Of a stretch of 64,000 nt of DNA, positions 62,021 through 64,000 are shown piece after piece (the stretch's first letter is position 1; each line of letters starts with the position of its first letter). The notes beneath the pieces are model-generated. The model was not told where the DNA came from, made no database searches, and saw only the letters and a list, made by a program, of their open reading frames with translations. The position numbers and the translations under genes were made by a program. The stretch spans positions 47,641 through 111,640 of the forward strand of contig JALVWQ010000038.1 of assembly GCA_027034975.1 (NCBI GenBank), given 5' to 3'. The DNA comes from Campylobacteraceae bacterium. Lineage in GTDB: Bacteria; Campylobacterota; Campylobacteria; Campylobacterales; Sulfurovaceae.

Positions 62021-63641
62021 AAAAATAATTGATAGTGTTTATATTAATGGAAAAGAAGTAACAAATAAAAGAAAAGCTGTTTTGAACATAGTAAAAGAGT
62101 ATGTTAAAAATCATCCAAATATAAGTTATCGTAAGTTGAAAGAAGTATTCCCAGATAACTTGCAACCAAGTACTAAGATGGGCGTATTGAAAAACAAAAA
62201 AGATCTAGGAGAATGGGAAAATAGTAGAAGCGATCATAGACCAAGATTTTTTAAAGAACCTATTAAAATAAATGGTGATGAAATTTATGTTTGTAATCAA
62301 TGGGGTGATTCAAACGGTAGAGGGAGTTTTACACGATTTATTGAACATGTTGTCGATAAAAAATTGCATCCTTCAGTAAAAGTAATATATAAGGACGATA
62401 ATAACCTAATTGATAAAAGTATAGATATTAAAAAGGAGAATAAAAATATGGTTAAAAATATAATTCTTTATGGAGCACCGGGAGTAGGAAAAACTCATAA
62501 TGTAAATAAGCTTATTAAACTTATTGAAGATGGTAAATCAGATAAAGAGATATTTGATGCTATAAAAGTTAATGAAAATAGTGATAGAGTTGATATATCA
62601 GATATTGAAGAGAGGGTAAGATTTGTTACTTTTCATCAAAGTTTTGGATATGAAGATTTTATTGAAGGATTTAGACCTAATGAAGATGAAAAAATAATAA
62701 AGTTGGAATCTGGGATTTTTAAAAAAATCTGCCTAAATGCACAAAAGAATTTAGAAGATAGCGAAAAAACTACAAGTGAAATTGAACAGAATTTAGATTT
62801 GTTATCTATATTTAAAAACTATGTAAATTATAAAATTGAAGAAATAGAACCTATAAAACTAAAAAAAGGCGGAGAGTTTTATCTTATTAAATTTGAAGAT
62901 GACAAATTATATTTTAGTACATCTGAAGATTCTAACTATTTCCAAAGTTTCACACTATCTTTTGATGATTTTCTAAAAATTTATAATTCGGATATAAACA
63001 AGAATACTTTGCAAGATATATCCGATATTTTAGGAACAAATTCTATACAGCAAAAATATGCCTATATTTTAGCTATTTATAAAGATTTTATGGAACATAA
63101 AGATAAATTTAATATAGATTATAATAGCAATAACAGTAAAGTAGAGAAACAAAACTATTACTTGGTAATAGATGAAATAAATAGAGGAAACATATCTAAA
63201 ATTTTTGGAGAATTAATTACGCTGATAGAAGAGGATAAAAGAGATAAACTTGAAGTTATTCTGCCATACTCTAAAAAACCATTTAAAGTGCCTTCTAATT
63301 TATATATTATTGGAACAATGAATAGCACCGATAAATCGATTGCTCTTATAGATATTGCCTTGCGAAGACGCTTTACATTTGTAAAAATGGAACCAAAAGC
63401 TAATTTGATAGAAGATGAAGATGCAAGAGAGGTATTTGTAAAGTTAAATGAAAAAATTAAAGATGATTTAGGTAAAGATTACCAGCTTGGGCATAGCTAT
63501 TTTATAAATATAAAGAATAGAAATGATTTAAATTTTGTATTAGAGTATAAGATTATTTCATTACTTGAAGAATACTATTATGGCGATGATAGATTAAGTG
63601 AAGTTCTAAAGCTTTGTGAAGATATTATTGAAGTAGAGTAA
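62013..63641 (+). CDS. mcrB: McrB-like AAA+ GTPase with an N-terminal DNA-recognition-type domain
   Basis: The 542-residue protein has an N-terminal domain of about 130 residues (YRKLKEVFPDNLQ, IYVCNQWGDSNGRGSF). The AAA+ motor follows: Walker A LYGAPGVGKTHNV, RFVTFHQSFGYEDFIEGFRP, Walker B VIDEINRGNISKIFGELITLIEED, IGTMNSTDKSIALIDIALRRRF. It translocates on DNA to activate McrC. The N-terminal part is not the usual McrB_N of E. coli and may set a different target. Base composition is AT-richer than the core genes. Confidence 0.85.
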   Translation: MNKKIIDSVYINGKEVTNKRKAVLNIVKEYVKNHPNISYRKLKEVFPDNLQPSTKMGVLKNKKDLGEWENSRSDHRPRFFKEPIKINGDEIYVCNQWGDSNGRGSFTRFIEHVVDKKLHPSVKVIYKDDNNLIDKSIDIKKENKNMVKNIILYGAPGVGKTHNVNKLIKLIEDGKSDKEIFDAIKVNENSDRVDISDIEERVRFVTFHQSFGYEDFIEGFRPNEDEKIIKLESGIFKKICLNAQKNLEDSEKTTSEIEQNLDLLSIFKNYVNYKIEEIEPIKLKKGGEFYLIKFEDDKLYFSTSEDSNYFQSFTLSFDDFLKIYNSDINKNTLQDISDILGTNSIQQKYAYILAIYKDFMEHKDKFNIDYNSNNSKVEKQNYYLVIDEINRGNISKIFGELITLIEEDKRDKLEVILPYSKKPFKVPSNLYIIGTMNSTDKSIALIDIALRRRFTFVKMEPKANLIEDEDAREVFVKLNEKIKDDLGKDYQLGHSYFINIKNRNDLNFVLEYKIISLLEEYYYGDDRLSEVLKLCEDIIEVE

Positions 63642-63666
63642 CAAAGTGCAAACCCTTTTTAACTCG

Positions 63667-63688
63667 TTCCCATGCTCCTGCGTGGGAA
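63667..63688. repeat. REP-like hairpin
   Basis: TTCCCATGC, loop TCCT, GCGTGGGAA forms a 9-bp stem with one T-G pair, flanked by CTCG and CGAG. It resembles the GTTCCCAxGCTCC hairpins scattered through many unrelated bacterial genomes and stands out from the AT-rich surroundings. Confidence 0.75.
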
Positions 63689-63745
63689 TTCATACGAGAG
63701 ATAGATTAAAAAGATACGCTACAACCAAATAAAAGGAGTCGAGAA

Positions 63746-64000
63746 ATGACAAAAGAACAACTTTTTAATAAGCTAAAAAATAAAGGTATTTTTTGGTCAT
63801 ACTCCAAAGATTTGACTTATGAAAAAGCTGGAGACAAACTCTTTTTAGAGTATCTTCTGAAATATGGAGACTTTGATGATTTGGTGGTAGCTTTTAAGCT
63901 ATATCCAAAAGAAGAGATAAAACTAATATGGGAAGAGAGATTAAAAGATGATAAGAGGTTTATCAAATTAAATCTTATGTTGGCAAGACTCTTTTTTGGT
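63746..64000 (+). CDS. Start of a DUF6922-like protein (partial, cut by window edge)
   Basis: ATG with AAAGGAG 7 nt upstream opens a frame that runs off the right edge after 85 codons. The visible part (KNKGIFWSYSKDLTYEK, YLLKYGDFDDLVVAFKLYPKEEIKLIWEERL, LARLFFG) resembles DUF6922-type proteins, which commonly precede an AbiEii-like nucleotidyltransferase toxin. The partner would lie outside the window, so pairing is a prediction. Confidence 0.6.
   Translation, partial: MTKEQLFNKLKNKGIFWSYSKDLTYEKAGDKLFLEYLLKYGDFDDLVVAFKLYPKEEIKLIWEERLKDDKRFIKLNLMLARLFFG

Overview
The window looks like chromosomal DNA from a low-GC member of the Campylobacterota (Epsilonproteobacteria), most likely a Sulfurimonas/Sulfurovum-type sulfur or hydrogen oxidiser. 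The grounds are: the periplasmic nitrate reductase genes run in the napG-H-B-F-L-D order with no napC; napL is present; MtnN fits the futalosine menaquinone route; prmA and ftsH are adjacent; a RibBA protein has a degraded RibA half; cbb3-oxidase assembly factors are present. The genus is inferred, since no rRNA is in the window.

Layout. 1-3745: 3' part of a nap operon on the plus strand. 3869-8938: minus-strand housekeeping genes (ppk2, ttcA-like, mtnN, fabD, two small hypotheticals, rsmG, ribA). 9197-17134: plus strand, ccoI, ccoS, a DEDDh exonuclease, hisH, hisA, prmA and ftsH; the first three are separated by long compound hairpin repeats. 17475-19566: minus-strand hpf and murJ. 19626-27830: plus strand, ruvA, a BaiN-like flavoprotein, an envelope cluster (L,D-transpeptidase, alpha/beta hydrolase, murF, thioredoxin-like), then a MotA/MotB-like stator pair with a 43-codon ORF overlapping its end. 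27974-43110: minus strand, a secreted multidomain phosphoesterase, then HIT, YrdC-like, carB, mreC, mreB, clpX, lpxA, fabZ, queH, yggS and rseP. 43221-44282: an unknown coiled-coil membrane protein. 44288-48035: minus strand, small cupin/NIPSNAP/DUF genes, ychF and ribBA. 48182-48354: tRNA-Gln and initiator tRNA-Met behind a near-consensus sigma-70 promoter. 48649-54393: three overlapping genes for a phosphorelay (HPt protein, NIT-domain hybrid kinase, single-domain receiver). 54487-60229: uvrC, a DciA-like gene, an unlisted small lipoprotein gene, nadB, guaA and dgkA. 60265 to the end: AT-richer accessory DNA with a ParE-type toxin-antitoxin pair, McrC-McrB in reversed order, a REP-like hairpin and the start of a DUF6922-type gene.

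How it fits together. NapGH pass electrons from menaquinol to NapAB, and MtnN belongs to menaquinone synthesis in this phylum. CcoI and CcoS equip a cbb3 oxidase encoded elsewhere. MreBC, MurJ, MurF, the L,D-transpeptidase, LpxA/FabZ and RseP cover wall and outer-membrane building. The right end is a small defence or mobility island next to core genes.

The most unusual items are: (i) three intergenic elements whose 28-35-nt arms are built from 7-nt units and enclose small hairpins; (ii) a 96-nt imperfect palindrome beside a dispersed 34-37-nt repeat; (iii) the stator pair with an unusually long periplasmic coiled coil; (iv) the phosphorelay with a very acidic 731-residue HPt protein; and (v) the McrC-McrB island. 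Everything was read by eye. Domain names rest on motif recognition, not database searches.
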